Assembly: GCF_000724085.1 (NCBI RefSeq)
Contig: NZ_CCDL010000001.1
Coordinates: 1,240,001-1,304,000, forward strand
Direction: 5' to 3'
Length of the DNA: 64,000 nucleotides
Source: Oceanobacillus manasiensis
GTDB lineage: Bacteria; Bacillota; Bacilli; Bacillales; Amphibacillaceae
In this document: piece after piece, positions 7,835 to 15,558 of the stretch
Position numbering within the stretch: position 1 is the stretch's first letter
How the letters are laid out: every line of letters starts with the position of its first letter
The notes under the pieces: model-generated
Database searches by the model: none
Seen by the model: only the letters and a program-made list of their open reading frames with translations
What the model was told of the DNA's origin: nothing
Position numbers and translations under genes: made by a program

Positions 7835-8656
7835 TTATTGTTGATTTGCAATAGGAATTAAATGATATTCCCAATGTGTTCGACATTCAAACAATTTATA
7901 AAAGCCCTCTGCTTCATCTTTTGACATGTATCCACATTGCTGAGGCGCATTATTAAAAACATTTTGCACTTCATTTTCTAATGCCCTATAGTGACTCACA
8001 TCTGGCGTAACTCGAATCCAACTTTGGTCCGCATTTTTATCGTACATTGATTTTAAATCATAAATCAGCACACCTTGTGAGCCTTCATCTTTCACTACTC
8101 TAATTTCACTGGTATTATTTTTGCCGTTTTCTCCAGCGACTTTCATAAATTCTTCAAGGATATCTTTATTTTTTAGTTCATTAGTTTTCCAAACAACATC
8201 CTTTTCATCTGGCTGATAGTCTGGTAAATCTTCTTCTATTTGTTCGTCTTGTGATTCGAAGTTTTCAGATGATTTCGGTTCAGCATCCCGTACATTTAAT
8301 TGATTTTGCGCAATAACGACAGCGGATCGAAGGCCGAATATAAACTCATAGGTTTCTCTCTGTTCCTCGTCACTTACTTCAATCTCCTCTATTGCTTCTA
8401 ATGCTTCATTAATTTTTTCTTGGTCTGTTGAATCTTTTATCCTACTGGAACCGTCTTCTTTCACTTTTTTTAAATCTTCAACTTGGAACAAATCTCCTAC
8501 CTTTTTGCTTGCGATGTCCTTCTTACTTGCATCTTCTATGTTACAACCGTGCATAAGTAACACTCCACATAGAATAATAAATAAGCCGATGATTCCTTTC
8601 CCTTTTGGCTGGACAGTAGATCCATTCAACTTCGGTGTTTCCTTTGTTCTGTACAA
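7835..8656 (-). CDS. Predicted lipoprotein, possibly DUF4362-like
   Basis: 273 residues. A hydrophobic segment at about 21-37 ends in L-L-M-H-G-C, a non-canonical lipobox with Cys38. The middle is acidic and low in complexity. Residues about 150-220 (W-K-T-N-E-L-K-N-K-D-I-L-E-E-F ... I-R-V-V-K-D-E-G-S-Q-G-V-L-I-Y-D-L) resemble the DUF4362 pattern. Start is TTG at 8656 with AAGGGGTGA upstream. No function can be given. Next to other small envelope proteins. Confidence 0.6.
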   Translation of the reverse strand: MYRTKETPKLNGSTVQPKGKGIIGLFIILCGVLLMHGCNIEDASKKDIASKKVGDLFQVEDLKKVKEDGSSRIKDSTDQEKINEALEAIEEIEVSDEEQRETYEFIFGLRSAVVIAQNQLNVRDAEPKSSENFESQDEQIEEDLPDYQPDEKDVVWKTNELKNKDILEEFMKVAGENGKNNTSEIRVVKDEGSQGVLIYDLKSMYDKNADQSWIRVTPDVSHYRALENEVQNVFNNAPQQCGYMSKDEAEGFYKLFECRTHWEYHLIPIANQQ

Positions 8657-8757
8657 TTTTTCACCCCTTAATTAGCATGCTGCTCCTTATGGAAGGAAAA
8701 GAAGAAGGCGCCAACCCTTCTTCCGAATTAGCGCCCGATTGCTTAATAATCGCTACT

Positions 8758-8967
8758 TTAGCCATGCTGATCTCTTTGAAAATATGCTACAGACCTTACT
8801 CCATTTTCAATCGCTGCCCCCAACAATATGAAAGCCAATATAAAATCAACCCAACGGAAGAACCCACTTTCTGCTATCCCCATCATAGTAAGCCATACGG
8901 TAGCTACTAAGAATATGAAAAAACGAAACACTGGGTGAAGAAATATTTTTGTAATAGTTTTAGACAT
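8758..8967 (-). CDS. Small membrane protein, unknown
   Basis: 69 residues with two hydrophobic segments (about 10-31 and 38-54). The pattern F-L-H-P-V-F-R-F-F and G-I-A-E-S-G-F-F-R-W-V-D-F-I recalls small uncharacterised Bacillus membrane proteins. ATG 8967 lies behind AAAGGTGTG. Not assigned to a characterised family. Confidence 0.6.
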   Translation of the reverse strand: MSKTITKIFLHPVFRFFIFLVATVWLTMMGIAESGFFRWVDFILAFILLGAAIENGVRSVAYFQRDQHG

Positions 8968-9069
8968 ATGTACACACCTTTCCTGGAAAGGTGTAAGTTC
9001 ACCAAAATAACCATTTGCGATTATGGGTGGAATCGCCTATGCTGTAAGTCCGACTGATCGATTTACAAC

Positions 9070-9369
9070 TTATGCCCCTAAATCAGATAACCATTTACGA
9101 AGTTTCGCTTTAGGATAATAGATTTTATTATTTATAGAGACGTGTGGTATGTTTGGGTATTCCTGAATCAAGCTCTTCGCATCTTCTTTAGAAATTCCCA
9201 TGAAGTAATGGACCTCATTTTCCTTGATCAATTCGTGTTCATCGTCATCGCTAAAAATTTCGCTGAGACTATCTGTAGCATCCGGATTATTAAAGTTTTT
9301 GAGCCCATTTCCTATAAAATATCCTGCTGCAGCAATTCCTAATCCAATCCATAAAAAATCAAATTCCAT
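9070..9369 (-). CDS. Membrane-anchored HTH-like small protein
   Basis: 99 residues from the ATG at 9369, which has GGAGGGG directly upstream; the longer frame to 9411 lacks a site. The N-terminus (M-E-F-D-F-L-W-I-G-L-G-I-A-A-A-G-Y-F-I-G) is one membrane helix. Residues about 55-97 (H-Y-F-M-G-I-S-K-E-D-A-K-S-L ... I-Y-Y-P-K-A-K-L-R-K-W-L) have the layout of an excisionase/MerR-like winged helix, and related Bacillus proteins are listed as DNA-binding. DNA binding by a membrane-tethered protein is inference. Confidence 0.65.
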   Translation of the reverse strand: MEFDFLWIGLGIAAAGYFIGNGLKNFNNPDATDSLSEIFSDDDEHELIKENEVHYFMGISKEDAKSLIQEYPNIPHVSINNKIYYPKAKLRKWLSDLGA

Positions 9370-9430
9370 ATTGATCCCCTCCAAAATGTTCAACAACTTT
9401 ATTTGAATCACGGGTCTTTTTGAAAGACCG

Positions 9431-9802
9431 TTACAGTATAAAAATAATGACTATAAGAACTAATGATGTCCAAACAAATGAATAACCAATTTTACTTTCA
9501 TTGGATATAGTATTCTGTTTTACTTTATGTATAACTGCTAAAACAGTTATATTTATAACAAATAACATGTAATACATTACTACATATATAAGCCATCGAT
9601 TGCTCTGTGTTACCTCACTTAGTGGACCAGTTAAAAACAAAATCATAACAATAACCAAAGACATAAAAACGATTACCGGCATAACGATGTACATTTTCTC
9701 CCATAATCGGTGCTTTAGGAACGTGTCACTTTTTTTCACTTGAAAGTACATGACAAGACTCAGTAGACCTATTATGATAACTAAAAATAAAGCTGTCATC
9801 AT
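9431..9802 (-). CDS. Multi-pass membrane protein, N-terminus probably extends upstream
   Basis: 123 residues from the first ATG, with four hydrophobic segments and no recognised family. The ATG pair at 9802/9799 has no ribosome binding site. The same frame stays open upstream through another hydrophobic helix (reading W-T-L-F-Q-V-I-I-I-A-L-L-A-V-I-G-F-I) to a TGA near 9945. An AGGGAGTGAAGG site lies exactly where a start would be expected, but the in-frame codons there are AGG TTT ATA TTT, with no ATG, GTG or TTG. Either a non-standard start (ATA at 9937) is used or one indel has separated a GTG start from the rest. Confidence 0.55.
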   Translation of the reverse strand: MMTALFLVIIIGLLSLVMYFQVKKSDTFLKHRLWEKMYIVMPVIVFMSLVIVMILFLTGPLSEVTQSNRWLIYVVMYYMLFVINITVLAVIHKVKQNTISNESKIGYSFVWTSLVLIVIIFIL

Positions 9803-10012
9803 CGGCTGTATATTTAGAACAGCTGTTGAAGAAGCTGGTATGCCTATATCTTTCTTAAATATATCTGCTATAAAACCTATAACGGCCAGTAGAGCAATTA
9901 TAATAACTTGAAATAAAGTCCAACGAGAAAAAAATATAAACCTTCACTCCCTGTGCTTATTATTTAAATCGGATGCAGATTCTTGTCCCAGATGCGCGCC
10001 TGAGTGTGGTAG

Positions 10013-10297
10013 TTATTCGCTAGCTCTTATATCACGGGTTACTTTATAAACAATACTACCAAATGTGAATTTAACAGGATACAAAGCAATAATAACAGCA
10101 ATAAGTTGGCTGAGTGACTTGTTCAACCCTGTTAGGTGTAGTCGATCGTTAATCACGTAACTAGCTAATTGAAGTAGACCAACTACAATAGCTACCGATA
10201 CAACAAATGAGAGCAAGACTATAACTATTTGCGATATTGATATTTTTCTGGTCTTGTTTATTTTTTTAATGTTATCATCACTAGTCTTTCTATACAT
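10013..10297 (-). CDS. Small two-helix membrane protein, unknown
   Basis: 94 residues: a polar, lysine-rich N-terminus (about 20 residues) and two transmembrane segments (about 22-46 and 62-82). ATG 10297 follows GAAGGTGAATGG. No known family. Same strand and style as its neighbours. Confidence 0.55.
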   Translation of the reverse strand: MYRKTSDDNIKKINKTRKISISQIVIVLLSFVVSVAIVVGLLQLASYVINDRLHLTGLNKSLSQLIAVIIALYPVKFTFGSIVYKVTRDIRASE

Positions 10298-10451
10298 TTA
10301 ACCATTCACCTTCACGTAAAAATAGAGTTCATTGTACCCTTTAATACGGGTTGGTCTATGTTTAGGTTTCACTGGTCAACAAATTGGTCCTATTTAAGAA
10401 CAGTGACTTAATAGTATAGTTCTATAACTATTTCGGATTATTTAGTCAATT

Positions 10452-10766
10452 TTAACCTTCTTTATTTTGTTCTGCACCTAACTCCTGAGTTCCTTCATTG
10501 GTCTCCACGTTTTGGTTTTGCCACCAGCTATAGTTATTACTTAAATCCATAACTATTAAAAATGCCCCTATGATCATAAAAACAATGCTTAGCGTATACG
10601 GAACCCACCCAGCAATGTCAGATAAAGTAGTAACCATCAAACCGGGTGGGTCACTCCAACCACCTAAATTAGGTATATATAAAGCGATCGCAAGATGCAT
10701 GATACCAAATAAGACGGTACCTGACATAAATAAAACGTATCCTAAATTTCTTAACTTTTTCCTCAT
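10452..10766 (-). CDS. Small two-helix membrane protein, unknown
   Basis: 104 residues: transmembrane segments at about 9-31 and 57-75, a loop with N-L-G-G-W-S-D-P-P-G, and a polar acidic tail. Looks like the uncharacterised Bacillaceae membrane proteins that occur in such clusters. ATG 10766 is preceded by AGGAGCATGAGAT. No function assigned. Confidence 0.55.
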   Translation of the reverse strand: MRKKLRNLGYVLFMSGTVLFGIMHLAIALYIPNLGGWSDPPGLMVTTLSDIAGWVPYTLSIVFMIIGAFLIVMDLSNNYSWWQNQNVETNEGTQELGAEQNKEG

Positions 10767-10805
10767 ATCTCATGCTCCTAACATGATTACATACATTTAT
10801 AGCAA

Positions 10806-10982
10806 TCAATTTTTTCTGTTACTATCCGCCAATAACTGTATGATTCTTTGGTTTTGTTTAGTGTTTAAATCACTGTTCTTTTTAATTTTATAAACCCATA
10901 TTAAAAAGAGGATGACAGCGATTGGTATTCCGATATTGTATAAATAAGAAAAAAATATTACTAAGAATGTCAAGTCCTTCAC
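10806..10982 (-). CDS. Small single-pass membrane protein (58 aa)
   Basis: A short frame: GTG 10982 (or TTG 10973, better placed 10 bases after AAAGG) reads through one strong transmembrane helix (F-L-V-I-F-F-S-Y-L-Y-N-I-G-I-P-I-A-V-I-L) followed by a basic cytoplasmic tail (V-Y-K-I-K-K-N-S) and ends at 10806. Codon use and gene spacing match the leftward membrane-protein series. Unknown function. Confidence 0.55.
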   Translation of the reverse strand: MKDLTFLVIFFSYLYNIGIPIAVILFLIWVYKIKKNSDLNTKQNQRIIQLLADSNRKN

Positions 10983-11029
10983 GCCTTTCTGGTTTTTAAA
11001 TTTCGTTTTTTATTAAACTAAACCGTTTT

Positions 11030-11215
11030 TCAGTCACTATCCAAATCATTATCGAGAAATGATTTGTTTTCCTCTTTAACATCATATTTCTTCTCGAGAA
11101 ATTGACCAACTAGAGACTTGTTAATTCCATCTTTTACTGCTGTGAAAATCACAAAATATAGAATAACTAAACCTATAATCCAAGGAACGATAGTCCCAAT
11201 AAATGAACCTCCCAT
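11030..11215 (-). CDS. Small membrane protein, unknown (61 aa)
   Basis: 61 residues from ATG 11215; GGAGGG lies just upstream of it and would be inside the longer frame that begins at 11242. One transmembrane segment (about 6-28), then a charged cytoplasmic tail ending in L-D-N-D-L-D-S-D. Not recognised. Confidence 0.55.
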   Translation of the reverse strand: MGGSFIGTIVPWIIGLVILYFVIFTAVKDGINKSLVGQFLEKKYDVKEENKSFLDNDLDSD

Positions 11216-11300
11216 TAATATCCCTCCAATCCCAATTAACAAAATGAACCGATTCTGAAGCTAACTCTATTTAAAGGAAGGCGCCCAATTTGTGAAGCGT

Positions 11301-11888
11301 TCACTTTAAACTTTTTTGATAACACCGACATTCGTGGACTCGTTTAAATTCTGATTTTATATGGTCAGAGTCATCCCCTGAATAATGAGCGAAGGCTTGT
11401 ATAACTTTAAACTTTGACTCATTTGTTTTTATTACTTTTTCAATTTCATTATTTCCCTCAAAAAATACATGCAGATAGGAGTTAACCTTTTCAAAGCCAC
11501 TTTTTACATACCATTGATTTACCCAGTCATCATCTCTAGTCCATGCTTCGAGGTAATCCAGTCCTTTGTCTTTCGCAATCTGCTCTGCTTTTTTTAACAT
11601 GTTGATTCCAATGCCCCTTCTTTGATAATCAGGGTGTGTTGCAACATGCCAGATCATACCACCAAGTCCTTCACCTTTTGTGCATACTGTTTTTTCTTTA
11701 TCATCATATTCAATGTCCAGTAGACCTACAATCTGATCATTCTCTACTGCCACTAATTCAATTGCTGGGTTTTCGTATTTTTCTTTTTCCTTGAGTACGT
11801 TATCATAATAGGCTGTATCCAGAAATGACAACACCCTACAACGCAACCATCCAACTTCATCATTTGAGTTATAACTTCTAATTTCCAT
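11301..11888 (-). CDS. GNAT-family N-acetyltransferase
   Basis: 195 residues. The acetyl-CoA loop is clear at about 84-98 (H-P-D-Y-Q-R-R-G-I-G-I-N-M-L), followed by the motif B region (D-D-W-V-N-Q-W-Y-V-K-S-G-F-E-K-V). The last 60 residues, rich in Lys and Cys (H-E-C-R-C-Y), lie outside the core fold. Transfers acetyl from acetyl-CoA to an unknown amine. ATG 11888 has AAAGGAG upstream. Confidence 0.85.
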   Translation of the reverse strand: MEIRSYNSNDEVGWLRCRVLSFLDTAYYDNVLKEKEKYENPAIELVAVENDQIVGLLDIEYDDKEKTVCTKGEGLGGMIWHVATHPDYQRRGIGINMLKKAEQIAKDKGLDYLEAWTRDDDWVNQWYVKSGFEKVNSYLHVFFEGNNEIEKVIKTNESKFKVIQAFAHYSGDDSDHIKSEFKRVHECRCYQKSLK

Positions 11889-11937
11889 TGAAAGCTCCTT
11901 TGTTGAAAGATAATTGTTCTATTAGTTAACAGTAGAC

Positions 11938-12357
11938 CTAAAACTGTCTTACTTCATTTTTCTTAAAAACCCCTACACCTAACAAAATAAGTCCTGTGAT
12001 AAATATCAAAGGGAATATATAGAACATCAGCATTGTTGCCCAAGGATTCCTCACGATTAAAGAGTAGGTTATACCAAGCGAATAGGCTAAGGGTAAAGAA
12101 ATTGGTACCATAATAAAAATTCCCCATATCCTGAATTTGCTTTTCTTTGATCTGCCCATACTGAAAATATAAGCAATTGGTAAACATATCAGTGTGATCA
12201 AATAACCCAAATACAACGGGGAAATCATAATATCCTGTTTTGCAAACGGACCTTCCAACCCTATAATAAATGACTCAAATCTCAACCACGGCACTAAAAA
12301 AAACAGCAGCAAAACAAAAAGGGTGCACAATAAAACTACTTTAAACTTTTTGTTCAT
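11938..12357 (-). CDS. Four-helix membrane protein, unknown
   Basis: 139 residues with four hydrophobic segments (about 7-24, 48-66, 75-97, 108-132). No motif recognised. ATG 12357 is behind ATAGGAGTG. First gene of the leftward small-membrane-protein series. Confidence 0.6.
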   Translation of the reverse strand: MNKKFKVVLLCTLFVLLLFFLVPWLRFESFIIGLEGPFAKQDIMISPLYLGYLITLICLPIAYIFSMGRSKKSKFRIWGIFIMVPISLPLAYSLGITYSLIVRNPWATMLMFYIFPLIFITGLILLGVGVFKKNEVRQF

Positions 12358-12729
12358 AAAAACACTCCTATCCCTTGGTAAAAGTTATCAAACAATGACG
12401 TGCATATCGCTTTCTTATACGTTCATGTTATCTACGAAGTTGGATAGTGATTCGGGGTGTTGCATGCCAGCAGACTAGGGTACACACAAGGTATCTACAT
12501 TTGATGTTTTTGTAGTAGTAGCACGTTTATTTTATGGTACCACTTTCCACCGAATTATTGACAGAAAAAATAAATAAAAGTAAATTATTCCAGTTACGTA
12601 TTAAGGAAAGAGGCGAGATCATTGTTAATACCTTATCAATCTAATAGACTTTTTAACTTAAAATGATGATAACTCGATCATTACGGTGTAAAATGGATGT
12701 GTCAATACTAATCCACTTGGAGGGATTTC
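12358..12729. other. Intergenic region, divergent promoters only
   Basis: No gene found. A TAAAAT-type -10 near 12690-12697 (G-T-G-T-A-A-A-A-T) may serve the YkvA-like gene; GGAGGG lies before its ATG. No repeat or RNA element recognised. Confidence 0.4.
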
Positions 12730-13248
12730 ATGTTTAAGAATCCATTTAAGAAGAAAAAACATCTAGACGAATTATCGTCTTCTAATATTGAGGAAACAAG
12801 CGAAATTGAAATAGAAGAAGAGCTAGTTGATGATTTAAAGCACGAAGCAGAAAAGTTGGATGCGGAAGAAATAAAACAACACGAAGAGCATTTTTCTGAG
12901 GAGAAGTTTTGGAAGAAGGTACAAAAGTTTTCTAAGAAAGCTGGAACTTCAGTAGTTTACGCTGTGCTGTTACTGTACTACACACTGCAGAAGCCAGATG
13001 TCCCGGTGAAAGTAAAAGCAATCATTGTGGGGGCTTTAGGTTATTTTATTTTACCCCTGGATGTGATACCTGACATTGCAATGGGAGTAGGATATGTCGA
13101 TGATTTAAGTGTTGTTATATTCGCCTTGCTTCAAGTAGCAATATATGTGGATGATGAAGTGAAAAGGAAAGCCAAGAATAAATTAAGAGATTTGTTTGGC
13201 GAGAATGTAGATACAACGGAGATTGATCATAAGTTGAGTAGAGCATAA
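12730..13248 (+). CDS. YkvA-family (DUF1232) membrane protein
   Basis: 172 residues. An acidic, coiled N-terminal half (about 1-75) is followed by the DUF1232 core with two hydrophobic segments: residues about 78-150 contain D-V-P-V-K-V-K-A-I-I-V-G-A-L-G-Y-F-I-L-P-L-D-V-I-P-D and G-Y-V-D-D-L-S-V-V, the family hallmark. The family is widespread and uncharacterised; no reaction is known. ATG 12730 follows GGAGGG. Terminator follows. Confidence 0.85.
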   Translation: MFKNPFKKKKHLDELSSSNIEETSEIEIEEELVDDLKHEAEKLDAEEIKQHEEHFSEEKFWKKVQKFSKKAGTSVVYAVLLLYYTLQKPDVPVKVKAIIVGALGYFILPLDVIPDIAMGVGYVDDLSVVIFALLQVAIYVDDEVKRKAKNKLRDLFGENVDTTEIDHKLSRA

Positions 13249-13254
13249 TAAGAT

Positions 13255-13292
13255 GAGTCTGTTTCTCAAAGTTTTGGGGAGCGGGCTTTTTT
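13255..13292 (+). terminator. Probable terminator after YkvA-like gene
   Basis: AGTCTGTTTCTC pairs with GGGGAGCGGGCT using several G-T pairs; followed by six T. Confidence 0.5.
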
Positions 13293-13348
13293 GTTGGGAT
13301 TAATGGTAAGAATATTAATACGGGAAGTGCAGGTAATTATTTAGATAA

Positions 13349-13400
13349 GCAACCATTTAGTTGCTTATTATTGACATGCAACTGTGAGGTTGCTTATACT
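13349..13400 (+). promoter_or_regulatory. ArsR-type promoter with twin GCAAC-N6-GTTGC operators
   Basis: -35 TTGACA (13371-13376), 18-base spacer, -10 TATACT (13395-13400). Two palindromes, GCAAC-N6-GTTGC at 13349-13364 and 13378-13393, each followed by TTAT. The second fills the spacer. The predicted start of transcription (about 13407) coincides with the ATG of the regulator, so the message may be leaderless. Confidence 0.7.
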
Positions 13401-13406
13401 AGGTAC

Positions 13407-13685
13407 ATGAATTGGGACAAAGACGCGGTATTCAAAGCACTTAGTGACGTCACACGGAGGCTTATTTTAGATGAGCTAGCCGAGCGTAATGAGTTAACGT
13501 TGTATGAACTTACAACACGACTAATTATGAAGCATGACCTTTCCATCTCACGACAAGCGATAGCAAAACATCTTGCAGTACTAGAGGATGCTGCGCTCGT
13601 TGAATCGAAAAGAAAGGGGAAATATCGAGTACTTATTTTCAACAACGCCCCACTTAAAGATCTGCTGAAAGGGTGGCTGGAGTAG
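13407..13685 (+). CDS. ArsR-family winged-helix repressor
   Basis: 92 residues from ATG 13407; the frame's earlier TTG at 13371 is the -35 box and is not a start. Winged helix-turn-helix: A-L-S-D-V-T-R-R-L-I-L-D-E-L (helix 1-2), S-I-S-R-Q-A-I-A-K-H-L-A-V-L-E-D-A-A-L-V (recognition helix region), then the wing K-R-K-G-K-Y-R-V. No metal-binding Cys/His cluster; this is the SRPBCC/VOC-linked ArsR subgroup. It is followed after 34 bases by a VOC gene, the usual partner. Autoregulation through the two palindromes is inferred. No ribosome binding site precedes the ATG, in line with a leaderless mRNA. Confidence 0.85.
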   Translation: MNWDKDAVFKALSDVTRRLILDELAERNELTLYELTTRLIMKHDLSISRQAIAKHLAVLEDAALVESKRKGKYRVLIFNNAPLKDLLKGWLE

Positions 13686-13719
13686 TTTAAGAATCAACCA
13701 TATAAGGGAGGAAACCACT

Positions 13720-14103
13720 TTGAAAATTATTGTTACCAGTATTTTTGTAGAAGACCAGGAGAAGGCATTAGCATTTTATTCCGACACCTTGGGATTTGTA
13801 AAAAAGCATGACGAGCCGGCAGGAGAACATAGATGGCTCACCCTTGTATCTCAAGATGACCAAGACGGAACAGAGCTTTTACTTGAGCCGAATGAACACC
13901 CTGCCGCAAAGGATTATCAACAGCGGTTATTTGCTGAAGGTATTCCTGTAACCATGTTTGGGGTTGCAGATATTCATGATGAGTATAAACAGCTAGTGGA
14001 AAAAGGCGTGCAGTTTACGATGGAACCGACAGAAATGGGCAATGTCACGATTGCTGTTTTTGATGATACTTGTGGGAATCTGATTCAAATTATAGAGCAG
14101 TAA
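13720..14103 (+). CDS. VOC-family (glyoxalase/bleomycin-resistance fold) protein
   Basis: 127 residues. Two beta-alpha-beta-beta-beta modules typical of the vicinal-oxygen-chelate superfamily: start K-I-I-V-T-S-I-F-V-E-D-Q-E-K-A-L-A-F-Y-S-D-T-L-G-F, then E-H-R-W-L-T-L-V, and the end D-D-T-C-G-N-L-I-Q-I-I-E. Could be a lyase, dioxygenase or binding protein; substrate unknown. TTG start behind AAGGGAGG. Co-transcribed with the upstream ArsR repressor, so presumably induced by the ligand or stress that the repressor senses. Confidence 0.85.
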   Translation: MKIIVTSIFVEDQEKALAFYSDTLGFVKKHDEPAGEHRWLTLVSQDDQDGTELLLEPNEHPAAKDYQQRLFAEGIPVTMFGVADIHDEYKQLVEKGVQFTMEPTEMGNVTIAVFDDTCGNLIQIIEQ

Positions 14104-14132
14104 AAGCTTACTTGGAAAATGGGGAGAGATTT

Positions 14133-14675
14133 ATGGATAGTCAAATGGAATTAGCATTCGAAAAATCAAAATCAGGTGATAAAGAGGAACGTTATGAAGC
14201 CTATCAAACCATTTTAGAGGCAACAGATCAAAAAGTTGATTGGGCATATGAGGTATGGGACCAACTTTTAGAGGACTTAACCCATAAAGATAATCATCAA
14301 CGCTCTCGTGCAGCACAATATCTAGCCAACCTAGCTAAAAGCGATCCAGAGACGAGAATGATGAATGATTTCCCAATGTTATGGGTGGTAACGAAGGATG
14401 AAAAGTTCGTGACAGCTAGACATAGCCTTCAATCCATCTGGAAGGTCGGAATTGCTGGTACACCGCAAAAAGAGATGGTAATGGAATATTTGGTGGACCG
14501 CTTTAAAGGAACAGGTGAAAAGAATTATACGTTAATTCGAAACGACATCCTGCAAAACATGCGGAATTTATATGATCATTATAATGAAGAGTCTATCAAG
14601 CAGACAGCTTTAGATTTGATTGAAACGGTGGACGACAAAAAGTACAAGAAAAAGTATATGGGAATATGGAAATAG
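14133..14675 (+). CDS. HEAT-repeat-like alpha-helical protein
   Basis: 180 residues from ATG 14133, which has GGGGAGA upstream; the frame's earlier ATG at 14070 lies inside the VOC gene. Entirely alpha-helical by composition, with repeated two-helix units (R-Y-E-A-Y-Q-T-I-L-E ... R-S-R-A-A-Q-Y-L-A-N-L-A ... A-R-H-S-L-Q-S-I-W-K-V), as in armadillo/HEAT folds. Distant relation to the DNA-alkylation-repair-like proteins at 18215 and 22755 is possible but not evident in motifs. Probably in the ArsR-VOC operon (29 bases after the VOC stop). Confidence 0.6.
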   Translation: MDSQMELAFEKSKSGDKEERYEAYQTILEATDQKVDWAYEVWDQLLEDLTHKDNHQRSRAAQYLANLAKSDPETRMMNDFPMLWVVTKDEKFVTARHSLQSIWKVGIAGTPQKEMVMEYLVDRFKGTGEKNYTLIRNDILQNMRNLYDHYNEESIKQTALDLIETVDDKKYKKKYMGIWK

Positions 14676-14695
14676 TGAAACCATAGCGAGAGGTT

Positions 14696-14725
14696 GCTGG
14701 AGACTGGGGTCTTCAGCTTTTTTTT
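14696..14725 (+). terminator. Rho-independent terminator
   Basis: GCTGGAGAC (14696-14704) pairs with GTCTTCAGC (14709-14717), one G-T pair, then seven T. Ends the ArsR-VOC-HEAT unit. Confidence 0.8.
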
Positions 14726-14876
14726 ACGGTTAAAGATAACATGGTATTTCCAGTTAGATAAATAAATTAATTATTTAAATAATTCGTATGAATAGAATGG
14801 AAGTTAATGTTAAAATTAAGCTAGCTTATTAAACTAAAGGGAGAATTTAATAAGTACCTAGCAAGGGGGGATTTAT

Positions 14877-15275
14877 ATGCCACAAGGATTAATGCATCAC
14901 ATAGAGATATATGTTTCAGATTTAGAACAAACGGTTGAATTTTGGGGATGGTTTCTAGAAGAGTTAGGTTATGCTTCCTTTCAAGAATGGGAAAGTGGGC
15001 ACAGTTGGAAACTGGGTGACACTTATATCGTTTTTGTTCAGGCAGAAGATAGGTTTCTAGACGTTCCATATCATAGATGCAGGGTAGGCCTTAATCATCT
15101 AGCATTTCACGCATTATCACGTCAACACGTAGACGAGATGACGAACAAATTGAAAGAAAGAAAAGTCAACATTCTTTACTTAGATAAACACCCATTTGCT
15201 GGGGGAAATGATTATTATGCTGTTTATTTTGAAGATCCAGATAGAATTAAAGTAGAACTTGTTGCTCCTGTATAG
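14877..15275 (+). CDS. VOC-family protein
   Basis: 132 residues of the vicinal-oxygen-chelate fold. H6-H7-I-E-I-Y-V-S-D-L-E-Q-T-V-E-F-W provides a candidate metal His; the second half has N-H-L-A-F-H-A and ends Y-A-V-Y-F-E-D-P-D-R-I-K-V-E-L-V-A, which supplies the usual Glu ligand. These are the metal positions of glyoxalase I-type members, so metal binding is likely. Substrate unknown. ATG 14877 lies behind AAGGGGGG. Single-gene unit. Confidence 0.85.
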   Translation: MPQGLMHHIEIYVSDLEQTVEFWGWFLEELGYASFQEWESGHSWKLGDTYIVFVQAEDRFLDVPYHRCRVGLNHLAFHALSRQHVDEMTNKLKERKVNILYLDKHPFAGGNDYYAVYFEDPDRIKVELVAPV

Positions 15276-15424
15276 AATTTTACTGACGGGTGGGATCTTC
15301 AACAAAGAGGCATCCTTTTTCTAATTGTACTTAAGGGGGGAAGAGTTGAAGAAGGTGATCTATTTAGTCAACTCTTCTCGCTTAAGAAATGAAGTGGAAA
15401 AAATGATTATAAAGAGAAGGATAC

Positions 15425-15462
15425 AAGAAAAAGGCTTGGATCATTAGAACGATTCAAGCTCT
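15425..15462 (-). terminator. Terminator of the TraX-like gene
   Basis: GCTTGGATC and GATTCAAGC (15434-15459) form the stem. On the minus strand the hairpin is followed by CCTTTTTCTTG. Confidence 0.7.
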
Positions 15463-15558
15463 TCCTTTCTGTCTATATTAACGTTTAATCTTCACTAATT
15501 TTTTCGGTGTTTTTACTAGTGCTTTAATGTGAATTGGACAGTAATTCCGTAAGTTTTT

